Source: Phycisphaerae bacterium (GTDB taxonomy: Bacteria; Planctomycetota; Phycisphaerae; Sedimentisphaerales; Anaerobacaceae). Taken from it: a DNA stretch of 64,000 bases. The notes below the pieces were generated by a model, which ran no database searches, had not been told where the DNA came from, and saw only the letters and a list, made by a program, of their open reading frames with translations. Location: assembly GCA_016782865.1 (NCBI GenBank), contig JADHXR010000004.1:1-64000 (forward strand), read 5' to 3'. This document shows, piece by piece, positions 52,072 through 60,800 of the stretch (position 1 is the stretch's first letter; each line of letters opens with the position of its first letter). A program made the translations under genes and the position numbers.

Positions 52072-52650
52072 TTAGCAGGAACGTTTTTGACGGTTCCTGA
52101 CGATTTCAAGCCGTAACCACGAACTGGCGTAATCCCAGTATCGTTCCGCTGTAGCATGAGAAATGCCGAGTGCCTTAGCCGCTTGCTCGCCCGTCAGACC
52201 TGCGAAGTATCGAAGCTTGACGAGATCAGCTTTGGCTCGGTCTGCCTTGGACAGCTTTTCCAGAGCTTCGTCCAAGTCGATCAAATCATCGGACAGAGGA
52301 AGGTTATTCTCAGGTGTATTTGCATCGTCGAGCGGAACTCTTTCATGGTCGCCGCCGCGCTTAAGGCTCTTCTTCTGCCTTGCATAATCAACCAGAACAC
52401 GTTTCATAGCCTCTGCCGCAGCCATGAAGAAATGTCCTTTGCTCGCCCAACTCTGTTTCTCCAATCCCACCAACCGAATGTAAGCCTCGTGAACCAATGC
52501 TGTCGCCTGCAACGTCTGCCCCGGCTTCTCCTGAGCCATTTTCTGAGCAGCGAGAAGACGTAACTGCTCATAAACCAAAGGAAGTAGATCATCTGCGGCC
52601 CGAGCGTCTCCTTGCTCAATCGCATTCAAAATACGTGTGACATCGGTCAT
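52072..52650 (-). CDS. ECF sigma factor (TIGR02999-like, module 2)
   Basis: A 192-aa sigma factor starting MTDVTRILNAIEQGDARAAD. Sigma2 motifs YEQLRLLAAQKMAQE and QATALVHEAYIRLVGLE are followed by the region 4 helix-turn-helix LRYFAGLTGEQAAKALGISH. It resembles module 3 sigma (61784) and, by fragment, the remnant at 40685. The start at 52650 aligns with these relatives; a longer in-frame extension is possible. Its promoter is at 52690-52718. The kinase gene lies 89 bp downstream. The sigma/kinase association is characteristic of planctomycetes; the regulated genes are unknown, possibly the secreted proteins nearby. Confidence 0.9.
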   Translation of the reverse strand: MTDVTRILNAIEQGDARAADDLLPLVYEQLRLLAAQKMAQEKPGQTLQATALVHEAYIRLVGLEKQSWASKGHFFMAAAEAMKRVLVDYARQKKSLKRGGDHERVPLDDANTPENNLPLSDDLIDLDEALEKLSKADRAKADLVKLRYFAGLTGEQAAKALGISHATAERYWDYASSWLRLEIVRNRQKRSC

Positions 52651-52689
52651 TATTCTTCCCGGATCTGGACTTCCCAATAGAGTCGCACT

Positions 52690-52718
52690 ATTGTACCGAG
52701 AATCAGTCGATGACTCAA
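52690..52718 (-). promoter_or_regulatory. Predicted promoter of sigma gene, module 2
   Basis: Minus strand: TTGAGT, 17-bp spacer ending CGG, TACAAT, about 40 bp before the ATG. Shared with the remnant at 40931-40959. Confidence 0.6.
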
Positions 52719-52843
52719 ATGCTGCTTGCCACTTGCCCGGATTTCGTGCCTATTCTTGACCGATCCCACCAACCGGTCAGATCAAATTACAGACTTGACA
52801 GACCTGGCTTCATAGAGGATTCAATGAACGTCTCCAAACAATA

Positions 52844-52875
52844 AGGGCTGACAACTCTCTCAAGTTGCCAGCCCT
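52844..52875. terminator. GGGCTG-type terminator hairpin, member 3
   Basis: AGGGCTG/CAGCCCT outer stem and CAACT/AGTTG inner stem; the inner pair differs from CAG/CTG in the other two copies but still pairs, a compensatory change. 27 bp beyond the kelch protein stop. Confidence 0.6.
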
Positions 52876-52902
52876 CGAAGCACTTACTGCACAAAGCATC
52901 AA

Positions 52903-54645
52903 CTAAGGTCTCACTGCCCGGTTGTAAATGCGGACGTCGTCAATCAGGCCCCAGAAGTAGGTTCCGGGCGCCATAGCTTTGCCCGTACCGATGTAAAAAC
53001 CGTTTGCTGGACTTTCTAAGCCATCTTGCGTGTCTTCAGCCACCGCGACGCCATCAACGTAGAGCGTTCTGTACAAACCATCCCAGACGAAACCTATCCG
53101 GTGCCAGTCTCCATCGGCTATCACTGTTTCGGATCGTAGGTGGGTGGCGGAACGACCTGCGTTTGTAAGTTCCGTCATCAAATGACCTGTCAGCGGATCG
53201 AGAGACAGCCAATCCGGTCCGGCTGGCTCCGAGATAATTCCTTGCCCAGCAGCGCCACCCTGGACCCAGGCTAAAACACTGAGCGGTCCATCTGCTGGAT
53301 TCAGAGGCGGGCCGGCAACGACGACATCATCTACTCCGTCTAACTGAATCGCGCCATTGACTTGTCCAGCATCCGGCTGCCAAACAGGACCGCCAATGAC
53401 AAATCCGAGGTTGTCTCCGACACTGTCCTGGGCGATATCACCTTCTGTCTCATCCAGTGCCCAGTGAGCTACGAGCGTAGGATCGTTTATCTCCTCAAAT
53501 AGATGCTCAGAAAGGAAGATCAGGTCCTGGACATCGACTATGCCGTCTCCGAAAGGCAGCGGGGCGATATCATAGAGTGCGTTGTCTGTGTGCCAGTGGT
53601 CCGCCATGGTGGACATGTCCGCACCATCAACAATTCCATCGCCGTTGAAGTCAGGTGATGCGACCCTGAGTCCGGTGTTATATTCCCACACGGTTGAGAG
53701 ACCCGCGCCAAAGGGGTAGGGTACTGACGTTCCACCAATGACATAGATCCTCCCACCCACTGTGCTGGTACCCATGCCGCCCATTCTGACCGGCATGTCG
53801 TCTTTTACTGTCCAGGTATCCGTCGCTGGATCATATTGGAACAATGAGGCTGTATCAATGCCACCCCTACTGGCACTTCCACCGAAGGCATAGATTTTCT
53901 CATCTACCACACTGGTGGCTGCAGTTCTTGGAGCTGGCATATCAGCTTTCTTCGTCCACGTGTCTGTCACTGGATCATACTCTTCTACAGTCGAAAAGGC
54001 TGGCCATGTTTTTTCTGGTATCCCGCCGATGGCGTATATCTTCCCATTAACGACACTGGTGGATAACAATTGTCTTGCGGTTGGTATGTCAGCTTTCTCT
54101 GTCCAGGTGTCCGTCGCCGGATCATACTCCTCCACGGTTGCTAACGTGTCACCAATTGTACGACGGTAACCTCCGATAGCATAGATTTTCCCATTCACCA
54201 CACTGGTGGTTAAAGCATCTCTTGGTGCTGGCATATCAGCCTTCTTCGTCCATGCGTCTGTCGTTGGATCATACGCTTCTACGGTGGCAAGCGCAGTTCC
54301 TCCTGGCCAATAAGTTTCACCTCCTATAACGTATATCTTCCCGTCCACCACGCTGGCGGCTAGAAAGACTCTTGCTGTTGGCATGTCAGCTTTCTCTGTC
54401 CAGGTATCTGTCGACGGATCATATTCTTCTACCTTTTTAGATTTAGAGCCACCGATACCTCCGATAGCGTAGATTTTCCCATCCACCACACTGGTGGATA
54501 CGCCCCATCTTGGGGTGGGCATATCAGCCTTCTGCGTCCAGGTGGCTGCTCTCGCACTCCCGGCACTGCTGAGTACAATAGCGGTCACCAATCCAACTAA
54601 GGCGAATGTGATTTTGGTTGTCTTAAAACGATTGTCTGTCTTCAT
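52903..54645 (-). CDS. Secreted kelch-repeat protein with dockerin-like and LamG domains
   Basis: A 580-aa protein. After a signal peptide, at least six kelch repeats of the form VVDGKIYAIGG...STDTWTEKADMP fill about residues 34-330. A dockerin-like pair follows: DFNGDGIVDGADMSTMADHW and FGDGIVDVQDLIFLSE. The C-terminus (about 400-580) is a LamG-type sugar-binding domain ending in GTYFWGLIDDVRIYNRA. No cohesin-type partner is present, so the dockerin probably anchors locally. TTAAGGAGTAAGAAA precedes the ATG. The LamG part is duplicated as fragments at 41316 and 45456. A surface carbohydrate-binding adhesin is likely. Confidence 0.87.
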   Translation of the reverse strand: MKTDNRFKTTKITFALVGLVTAIVLSSAGSARAATWTQKADMPTPRWGVSTSVVDGKIYAIGGIGGSKSKKVEEYDPSTDTWTEKADMPTARVFLAASVVDGKIYVIGGETYWPGGTALATVEAYDPTTDAWTKKADMPAPRDALTTSVVNGKIYAIGGYRRTIGDTLATVEEYDPATDTWTEKADIPTARQLLSTSVVNGKIYAIGGIPEKTWPAFSTVEEYDPVTDTWTKKADMPAPRTAATSVVDEKIYAFGGSASRGGIDTASLFQYDPATDTWTVKDDMPVRMGGMGTSTVGGRIYVIGGTSVPYPFGAGLSTVWEYNTGLRVASPDFNGDGIVDGADMSTMADHWHTDNALYDIAPLPFGDGIVDVQDLIFLSEHLFEEINDPTLVAHWALDETEGDIAQDSVGDNLGFVIGGPVWQPDAGQVNGAIQLDGVDDVVVAGPPLNPADGPLSVLAWVQGGAAGQGIISEPAGPDWLSLDPLTGHLMTELTNAGRSATHLRSETVIADGDWHRIGFVWDGLYRTLYVDGVAVAEDTQDGLESPANGFYIGTGKAMAPGTYFWGLIDDVRIYNRAVRP

Positions 54646-54681
54646 TTTTCTTACTCCTTAAAATTTGGCGTTCTTTTCGGT

Positions 54682-54725
54682 TGTTGCTATTAATTTCCAA
54701 TTTTGTTCATCTGCTCACTGGAGGA
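54682..54725 (-). repeat. Duplicated leader unit, copy 1 (before kelch gene)
   Basis: Minus strand: GAGGA/TCCTC-type hairpin, then GATGAACAAAATTGG. A short frame ATG...TAA codes MNKIGN (54710-54690). Matches units at 55923 and 56033. The kelch gene SD follows. Confidence 0.55.
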
Positions 54726-54755
54726 CGTCTGAGAACTGCTCCTCACCTCCCCTTT

Positions 54756-54785
54756 CCCGTCCCGACAGCTATCTATCGGGACGGG
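54756..54785. terminator. CCCGTCCCGA hairpin downstream of the propeller gene
   Basis: CCCGTCCCGA/TCGGGACGGG, ten perfect base pairs, 29 bp past the stop at 54814 and ahead of the kelch leader. A larger relative is at 55997-56032. Confidence 0.6.
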
Positions 54786-54813
54786 ATAAAGGGATATAGT
54801 GCGTGAGTACTCT

Positions 54814-55839
54814 CTATTTGAATACCTTCACCACTTCGGACTGAACCAAAGTGGGATCGGCACCTTCGGCAGTAAGCTCTAAATAGTGTGTATTAATGGC
54901 GTAGATGCAGGTGCCAAATCCTATGATCGTGGTCGGAATCGCAAAATCATCACTCTCTATATACTTGATGAACGTGCCTTGGGTAAGATCATCCGACAAC
55001 TCCACAACGGCAATCCTTCCGAGCGGGAAGTTGGAAAAATTCTCGCAAATGTAAAGTGTACGGCCATCCATGTAGAGTCCGTCACCATTTACGAATGATG
55101 TTGCACTTCCCTGGATGTTTACCGGAGATGAGGCTCCACTTTCGGTATCCACCAGGTAAAGAACGCCTGTGTTAATATTAATCACCACCAGTTCTTTGCC
55201 ATCGTAATTTCCCACAAGACCATTCGCATTGATTTCGCCAGGGACTATCTCGAAGCCTGTCATTTCAATTTTTTCTACAGCAGATGAAAAAACTTTCCCA
55301 TCATTTTCAAGTGGTATCTTGTACAGGGTCGTACTAAGAGAATCCGTACAATACACGGCCGTGTCCGTGACCAATACGTCATTTATGACCATGTCATCAC
55401 CGAAAATGATTTCTCCCAACAATCGTCCGCTGGAGCCGGCGTAAACTTTGACTCCCTCTTCCAAGTTCCCTAGATGCCCTGTTGCGGCATAAAGATAATC
55501 TGTACGCGCATCATAGGACAAACCAGCCACCTGTTTTCCTGTAGGCGGCACGAGAAGCTGACCTTCTCCGGTAACTAAATTTCCCTTGTAAATAGCTCCG
55601 GCATTAGTGAGATTACCTGAAAAGGACATGGAGCCAACAAAGAAATCCTGATCCTTGCCCAGCTCGATTCCCTCGGCTTCGAATCCAAGAGGAATTGGAA
55701 GCAGATCCGGCCAAATGACTCGGCTGGTTTGGTCTATCTCATGCGCCGGCACGGTTGTGCTAAGGGTTGCTGTTAGTATGATCGCTGCGGCAAGCAGCAC
55801 GGCACTGCGATGTAAATGATTTGTGATTGTATTCTTCAT
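54814..55839 (-). CDS. Secreted SMP-30/YncE-like beta-propeller protein
   Basis: A 341-aa secreted protein. Signal peptide (SAVLLAAAIILTATLSTTVP) then a propeller with repeated blades such as GLSYDARTDYLYAATGHLGN, DVLVTDTAVYCTDSLSTT and NGDGLYMDGRTLYICENFSN. It resembles SMP-30 or six-bladed YncE-like proteins but lacks clear metal ligands. AAGGAGAATCGAATC precedes the ATG at 55839. An in-frame ATG 16 codons upstream (55887) has its own TTAAGGAG site, so two initiation sites are possible. It lies between the beta-helix and kelch genes on the same strand and probably shares their control. Confidence 0.78.
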   Translation of the reverse strand: MKNTITNHLHRSAVLLAAAIILTATLSTTVPAHEIDQTSRVIWPDLLPIPLGFEAEGIELGKDQDFFVGSMSFSGNLTNAGAIYKGNLVTGEGQLLVPPTGKQVAGLSYDARTDYLYAATGHLGNLEEGVKVYAGSSGRLLGEIIFGDDMVINDVLVTDTAVYCTDSLSTTLYKIPLENDGKVFSSAVEKIEMTGFEIVPGEINANGLVGNYDGKELVVININTGVLYLVDTESGASSPVNIQGSATSFVNGDGLYMDGRTLYICENFSNFPLGRIAVVELSDDLTQGTFIKYIESDDFAIPTTIIGFGTCIYAINTHYLELTAEGADPTLVQSEVVKVFK

Positions 55840-55922
55840 GATTCGATTCTCCTTAGCTGTTTGTTCTAAAGTATTTGCTGTCTTCATTTTTCTTACTCCT
55901 TAAAATTAGGTGTTCTTTCCGG

Positions 55923-55966
55923 TTGTTCCTATTGGTTTCCAATCTTGTTCATCTGCTCAATAGAGG
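55923..55966 (-). repeat. Duplicated leader unit, copy 2 (before propeller gene)
   Basis: Same unit as 54682: GAGGGC/GCCCTC hairpin (compensatory change relative to GAGGA/TCCTC) and a short frame coding MNKIGNQ (55952-55929). A strong SD, TTAAGGAG, follows downstream before the ATG at 55887. Confidence 0.55.
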
Positions 55967-55996
55967 GCGTTGAGATCAGGCCCTCACGTCTCCTGC

Positions 55997-56032
55997 GCTC
56001 CCGCCCCGATAGAACTCTATCGGGACGGGAGC
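55997..56032. terminator. GCTCCCG...CGGGAGC hairpin downstream of the GC-rich beta-helix gene
   Basis: 16-bp stem with one mismatch (GCTCCCGcCCCGATAGA/TCTATCGGGaCGGGAGC). It shares the CCCGATAG core with the hairpin at 54756. Confidence 0.65.
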
Positions 56033-56074
56033 GTTGCTATCGGTTTCCAGTCTTGTTCATCCGCTCGGTGGAGG
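56033..56074 (-). repeat. Duplicated leader unit, copy 3 (truncated)
   Basis: Unit with a short frame coding MNKTGNR (56060-56037). The hairpin part is replaced. It lies in the spacer between the GC-rich beta-helix and the propeller gene. Confidence 0.45.
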
Positions 56075-56129
56075 GGATACACTCGTTCGTTGAGCGGTCG
56101 CCGTGCAGCCCAGCGGAGCTAGTCGGAGC

Positions 56130-57446
56130 CTAAAGCCCGGACCATAGGGCGTTTCCCGTGTCAGGGGGAACGCTCCAGTCGTTGGCACTCTCCCAGGCCT
56201 GCTCCGTCCCCAACAGGATCACCTCCACGCCAACGACATCCGTGGAGCCGGGGCGGTTCACCCAGAACTTGCCCCCCTCGGCCCCTCGAACAAGGACCTC
56301 GATCGTCGCGCCCTCGGTCCCATCTCCCGCGGACCAATAGTGCGGCTCATCCCGAACGTCGACAAAAGGCTCGGCCCCCTCGGCGAGCAGCCTCCTGAAG
56401 GTGGGGTGGAGCAAGCTCATCGTGAGGTGGCAGTCCTTGAAGTTTCCCCCTGCGAAGCCGCTGAGGTACACCGCCTGTCCGTTCTCCTCGAAGAGGTCCG
56501 AACGGGATGTCCAGCTTCCGATGACCCCTTCGACCTCGCTCAGGGGCGGGTCTAGCCAACCGTTGGCCCCCATGAAGTACTGGACCGCCCACCACAGGTT
56601 GTCGCGGAAGACGTTGTCGTTCGTCGAGACATCGACGTCGTTTCGTTGCCCGTTGAGGTTGGCCATGATCGTGAACCCCATGAAGTTGCCTTCCCACCGA
56701 CTGCGCTCGACGCTCGCCCGGATCCGGGTGTCGCTGACCTCCACCCCGTAATGGTCCCGATAATCGCCGCCCGACACGACCTGACCGCCATGGTAGTTCC
56801 TGCGTGCGACGCACTGGCGGATGATCCCGTGGGTGCGCCCGCCCGGGGACACGTTGACGGTGAACCCCCTCCCGGTGTTAATCGCGACGCACCCGATGAT
56901 CTCCCCGCGACTGAGGCGGCCGTCGTCCGCCGACGTGATCTCGATGCCGGGGGGCCGGGTCCCCGGCCAGGAGGGGGGGGTATCGCACAGCACGGTGAGG
57001 CCGCGGATGGTGCAGTTCCGGCCCTGGACCGCCGGCTCCTCGTCGTAGTACCAGGTAAGCGGGGAGATGTTGATGATCGCTCCCGTTTCCAGGACGGCGT
57101 CCGTCGGGTCCAGCGGGACCCCGTCCTCGTCGAGCTCGAGTTCCAGCGAACTGACGAGGTTGTCGCCGGACTTGAGGCGGAGCGCGCCATTGAAGGGGCC
57201 CCGGCCCATATCGAGCAGGTACGTGTCCGGCGCGAGTACGATCGTGCTCGGCGTGTCGTCGGCCCGGTAGACTGCGTCGTAGATGTCCGCGTAGTCGCTG
57301 GGCACGTAGATCATCGGCTTCCCCGCCGCGACGATCGTATCCACGTCGACCGCTCCCATTATGCAGAGAGCGATTACAAAGCAAATAGTCGGCTTTCGCA
57401 GGAGCATGGAACTTCGTGGCAGAATGTTTGTAATTTGAGTTTTCAT
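56130..57446 (-). CDS. Secreted right-handed beta-helix protein, GC-rich
   Basis: A 438-aa secreted protein. A long basic/hydrophobic N-terminal signal precedes beta-helix repeats: IYVPSDYADIYDAVYRA, QGRNCTIRGLTVLCD, DGRLSRGEIIGCVAINTGRG and MGFTIMANLNGQRNDVDVST. No catalytic motif can be placed. The gene is clearly richer in G and C than its neighbours (a run of guanines near 56990 and many GGCC steps), so it was probably acquired separately. The start at 57446 gives GGAGAATCGAATC upstream; an ATG five codons earlier is possible. Copy L4 of the intergenic RNA element lies upstream. Confidence 0.77.
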   Translation of the reverse strand: MKTQITNILPRSSMLLRKPTICFVIALCIMGAVDVDTIVAAGKPMIYVPSDYADIYDAVYRADDTPSTIVLAPDTYLLDMGRGPFNGALRLKSGDNLVSSLELELDEDGVPLDPTDAVLETGAIINISPLTWYYDEEPAVQGRNCTIRGLTVLCDTPPSWPGTRPPGIEITSADDGRLSRGEIIGCVAINTGRGFTVNVSPGGRTHGIIRQCVARRNYHGGQVVSGGDYRDHYGVEVSDTRIRASVERSRWEGNFMGFTIMANLNGQRNDVDVSTNDNVFRDNLWWAVQYFMGANGWLDPPLSEVEGVIGSWTSRSDLFEENGQAVYLSGFAGGNFKDCHLTMSLLHPTFRRLLAEGAEPFVDVRDEPHYWSAGDGTEGATIEVLVRGAEGGKFWVNRPGSTDVVGVEVILLGTEQAWESANDWSVPPDTGNALWSGL

Positions 57447-57477
57447 GATTCGATTCTCCATTCTTGGTTTGTTTCTC

Positions 57478-57654
57478 GGTTTGCGGTATCATTGAAGGAG
57501 CCTTGACTCGGGCGCGCAAACCACTCGCCTGGGTTGGGCTGGGCCGGTGAGTTATTTGCATGGTCGTGCGATACTCGCCGGCTGCTTTTTTGAACTACAA
57601 CATATTTGTAATTTTGCTTATGCAAGCTATTGACTCTTATATGGCATAACCTCC
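57478..57654 (+). ncRNA. Intergenic RNA element, copy L4
   Basis: Plus-strand promoter TTGGTT, 17-bp spacer, TATCAT (57464-57492). Hairpin A GGTTTGC/GCAAACC (57478-57522); hairpin B CCGGTGAGT/ACTCGCCGG (57544-57581), followed by TTTTTT (57586-57591), an intrinsic terminator. A plus-strand RNA of about 57499-57591 is predicted. On the minus strand GGAGG (57649-57654) precedes a short frame MPYKSQ (57647-57627). Same architecture as L1-L3. The competing view is a structured leader of the beta-helix gene. Confidence 0.5.
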
Positions 57655-57877
57655 TTTCTAAGATCGGCAGCATCTGCTCCTGGTTTTGCAGGGTACATAG
57701 TTGATCCTTCTATTAATATTGCCTCGATGCACTGCGCGCACCTTCCACCTCATCACGCCGGCGTAGTCATTTAGCAAAGCGATTCGTCGTCGCCGCACGC
57801 AACATTCAAAAACACGTTGTATTCATAGGCCGGCTTGTCAACCGCCGGCGTAAACAGGGCTTCTTAGCGAGAAGGAT
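57655..57877. other. Gene-less spacer with GCCGGC hairpin
   Basis: No coding signal. The GCCGGC/GCCGGC hairpin (57829-57849) lies 29 bp beyond the stop of the kinase at 57878 and may be its terminator, although no T-run follows. Confidence 0.4.
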
Positions 57878-60800
57878 TCATAGCGATTTCTCCTTCTCGT
57901 GCCGTTCGGCCTCGAGGGCATTGATCCTCTCAAATGAAGGCGCTCGAAAGAAATAGGCGTTTCTTTTGACGTCGATTGCGCAGATCATGTTGCCATCCGG
58001 AGAAAATTGCACCGATATTAGCGTCCGTGTAACGCCGGTGCCGAATCTCGCGACTTCCTGCCGGGTCGAGACATCCCACAATCTAAGCGCCCCTTTGCCG
58101 CTACTGCCCGAAACCAAACGCCGGCCATCCGGCGAAAAGGCAACACTGTGGAAGTCTCTGGGACCACGTACTTGGCCTGCGGGCTGGCGAGTTTTCCAGT
58201 CCCAGAGGCGGATGAAATCTCCTTCGGCGATCGAGGCCAGCAAGGTTTCGGTCGGCGAAACCGCGAAATCGTTTCCAAACCCTCTTGAGTTGACACGAAT
58301 CCGTGCTAATTCCTTCGATTGCGCCAGATCCCACAAAACCAAATGCGTGTTGCCGATTGCGCACAGAAGCATATCCGAATCCTGTGGTATCGCACAGCGG
58401 ACTTTCTCGAAATACTTCAAATGAAATCCGCTCTCCACCCTGGATCTCAATTGCCAGGTGTCGATATTCCACTTGGAGATTTTGTCGCCAAATTCCAGGG
58501 CGACCAAAAACGTGCCGTCAGCCGAAAAACCCACCGGGAGAATCTGTCCCGATTGAACCTTTTGGTGGGCGACTACTTGAAGGTCTCCCGCGTCCAACAC
58601 CCACAACTCTCCTGACCCTGTTCCCGCGATCAAATGGTCTCCATCCGGAGACAGAATGATCGAACTGTTTTCCCCGAGTTCGGGAGATAACGAATGTTCC
58701 TTCGAGAATGTTTTTGTTTCCCAAACGCTGACCAATCCGTTGTTGTTGATGGTGTAGAAAAACCGGCTGTCCGCTGAAAAAACCACTTCCTTGACCCGTT
58801 CATCCAACAGATGCTCTCTAAACGCCGGCAGCGGCGCATTTAGATCCCATTCCAGAATTTGTTTATCCGCACCTGCGCTGACTGCCCGGGACGCGTCGGA
58901 TGTCAGTGAAAAAAAGTGCACTCCCGATTGATGCCCTTTTAACACTCTGGTGGTGACCCGGCGCTGCATGTCCCAAACACGCAGTGTGTGATCGGCGCTG
59001 GCGCTTATTAGCTGTTTACCGTCGGGCGTAAACAGTACCGAGGTCACCCAGGCATTGTGGCCTGTCAGCGGCGGTTCTGGCTCCCATGAGGCGGTATTCA
59101 GCACGCCAATCTCGCCTTTCTGAAATCCGGAACCAATGGCCACATAATGTGAATCAGGCGATATAGCTAAGCGAATATCATCTTCTGGAGCAGGCTGCCG
59201 ATGCACGATATCATTGGTGTCAAGGTTGATAATCGTCAGCCAGTCCGCTCCCCCTATGGCCAGCCTATGGCCGTCTGGAAAAAAGGCAATATCTTGACGG
59301 CCCCAAGGAGCCCGAACGGACCACTGATGGACGATTGCCTGCCGGCGCCAATCCCAAAGAACGGCTGCGGAAGGTCCAATCGTGGCAAGCGTTTTATCGT
59401 CAGGCGAAAACGATAAAGAAGGAATTGCAGTCTCTGACGGGATCGTGGTTTCCAATTCCCATGTATCGGTATCATAAACGTGGATTTCGTTCACGCCGTT
59501 CTCACCGTTACGATGTAGAGCCAGATATTTCCCTGAATTCGAAAACGCGATTGCGCGCGCCGTTCCGCTGGGAAGGTGAACGTCCTTCAGTTCCTCTCTG
59601 GTCTGGAAATTCCACAAACGCCGGATATGAGGCCGAAGCGTAGGCCCCGTTTGGAATCCGCTGGTTACCAGATATCGTTGATCAGGGCTGATTCGCACTG
59701 CGAACACTTCACCCATATCTTCCGGCGTATCCCAGGTGTGAACGGCGTCACTTTGGGACTGCTCCCAGGCGTATCGCCACTCCCAGCCGCGGAAGTCCGG
59801 TTCTTCAGGTTCTGGAACGTGTTGGCGCACGCTCTCCTGCACTCGGCCGATTAGGTTTTCCTCCAAAGCGCGAAACACCTGGGACATGTCGGAATTGTAC
59901 GCGCGCCTCAGGGCGTTGACCTCACTTTCCTTGGCCTTGACCTCACTTTCCCTGGCTCTGCGTTCTTCTTGTACCGCTCTTTCGCGATCAGCGTCTGACT
60001 GCAGACGCTGTTTGTACTCGCGCTTGTGGGCGACATTCGCTATCCATGCCTGCCACGCGCTGATCCCCGTACCTAACAATAAAGCGATGACAACAGCGGC
60101 GACGGCCGTGTAAACAACCTTGTTTCGACGCCAGACTTTCCGGAGTTGATAGACCACAGTCGGCGGACGGGCAATGACCGGTTCGTTGCTCAGATGCCTT
60201 ACGACGTCCAGGGCCAGACCGTTGGCCGTCTCGTAGCGGCGCGACCGGTCCTTCTCCAGGCACTTCATCACGATCCAGTCCAGATCGCCGCGAAGAAGCC
60301 AGATCAACCTGGGTGAGTCTGTCGCATGACGGGTCGCCGTCGTGGATTGCTCTTGGATTTGAAGTGTTGCGAATTTGGTGCTTGGCTTGGGCGGCTCCTG
60401 TTCCCGGATGATCTTGCGCATCTGATCAATGCCCGACTGCATCAACTCCTTCGCATCAAATGGTGTTCTGCCCGTCAGAAGTTCGTAGAGCAACACTCCA
60501 AGGCTATAGATGTCCGAGCGGGTGTCGATGTCCAGCCCGCTCATCTCCGCCTGTTCGGGACTCATGTACGCAGGCGTGCCGATGAACTGATTATGCTGTG
60601 TGTAGATTGTCATCTCCGTCAGTTCCTGTTGTGTCGCCTTGGCTATGCCAAAATCAATGACCCTGGGCACTGGAACGCCATCGTGCAATGTGATCAGGAT
60701 ATTGGAGGGTTTAATGTCCCGGTGGATAATCCCCTTCTGGTGAGCGTGCTGAATGGCATGACAAACCTTGATGAACAGACCGAGACGGTCCTTGGTTGAG

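Noticed and set aside
52903-54645. Dockerin-like repeats as evidence for a cellulosome
   Set aside because: No cohesin or scaffoldin genes are in the window; dockerin-like repeats are common in planctomycete surface proteins without cellulosomes.
56646-57506. 286-codon + strand frame opposite the GC-rich beta-helix gene
   Set aside because: High GC content leaves antisense frames open; no recognisable motif.
45194-57654. L1-L4 elements considered as c-di-GMP (GEMM) or cobalamin riboswitches
   Set aside because: A GCAAACC string occurs, but the conserved GEMM and cobalamin cores are absent. The T-runs also favour the opposite strand.
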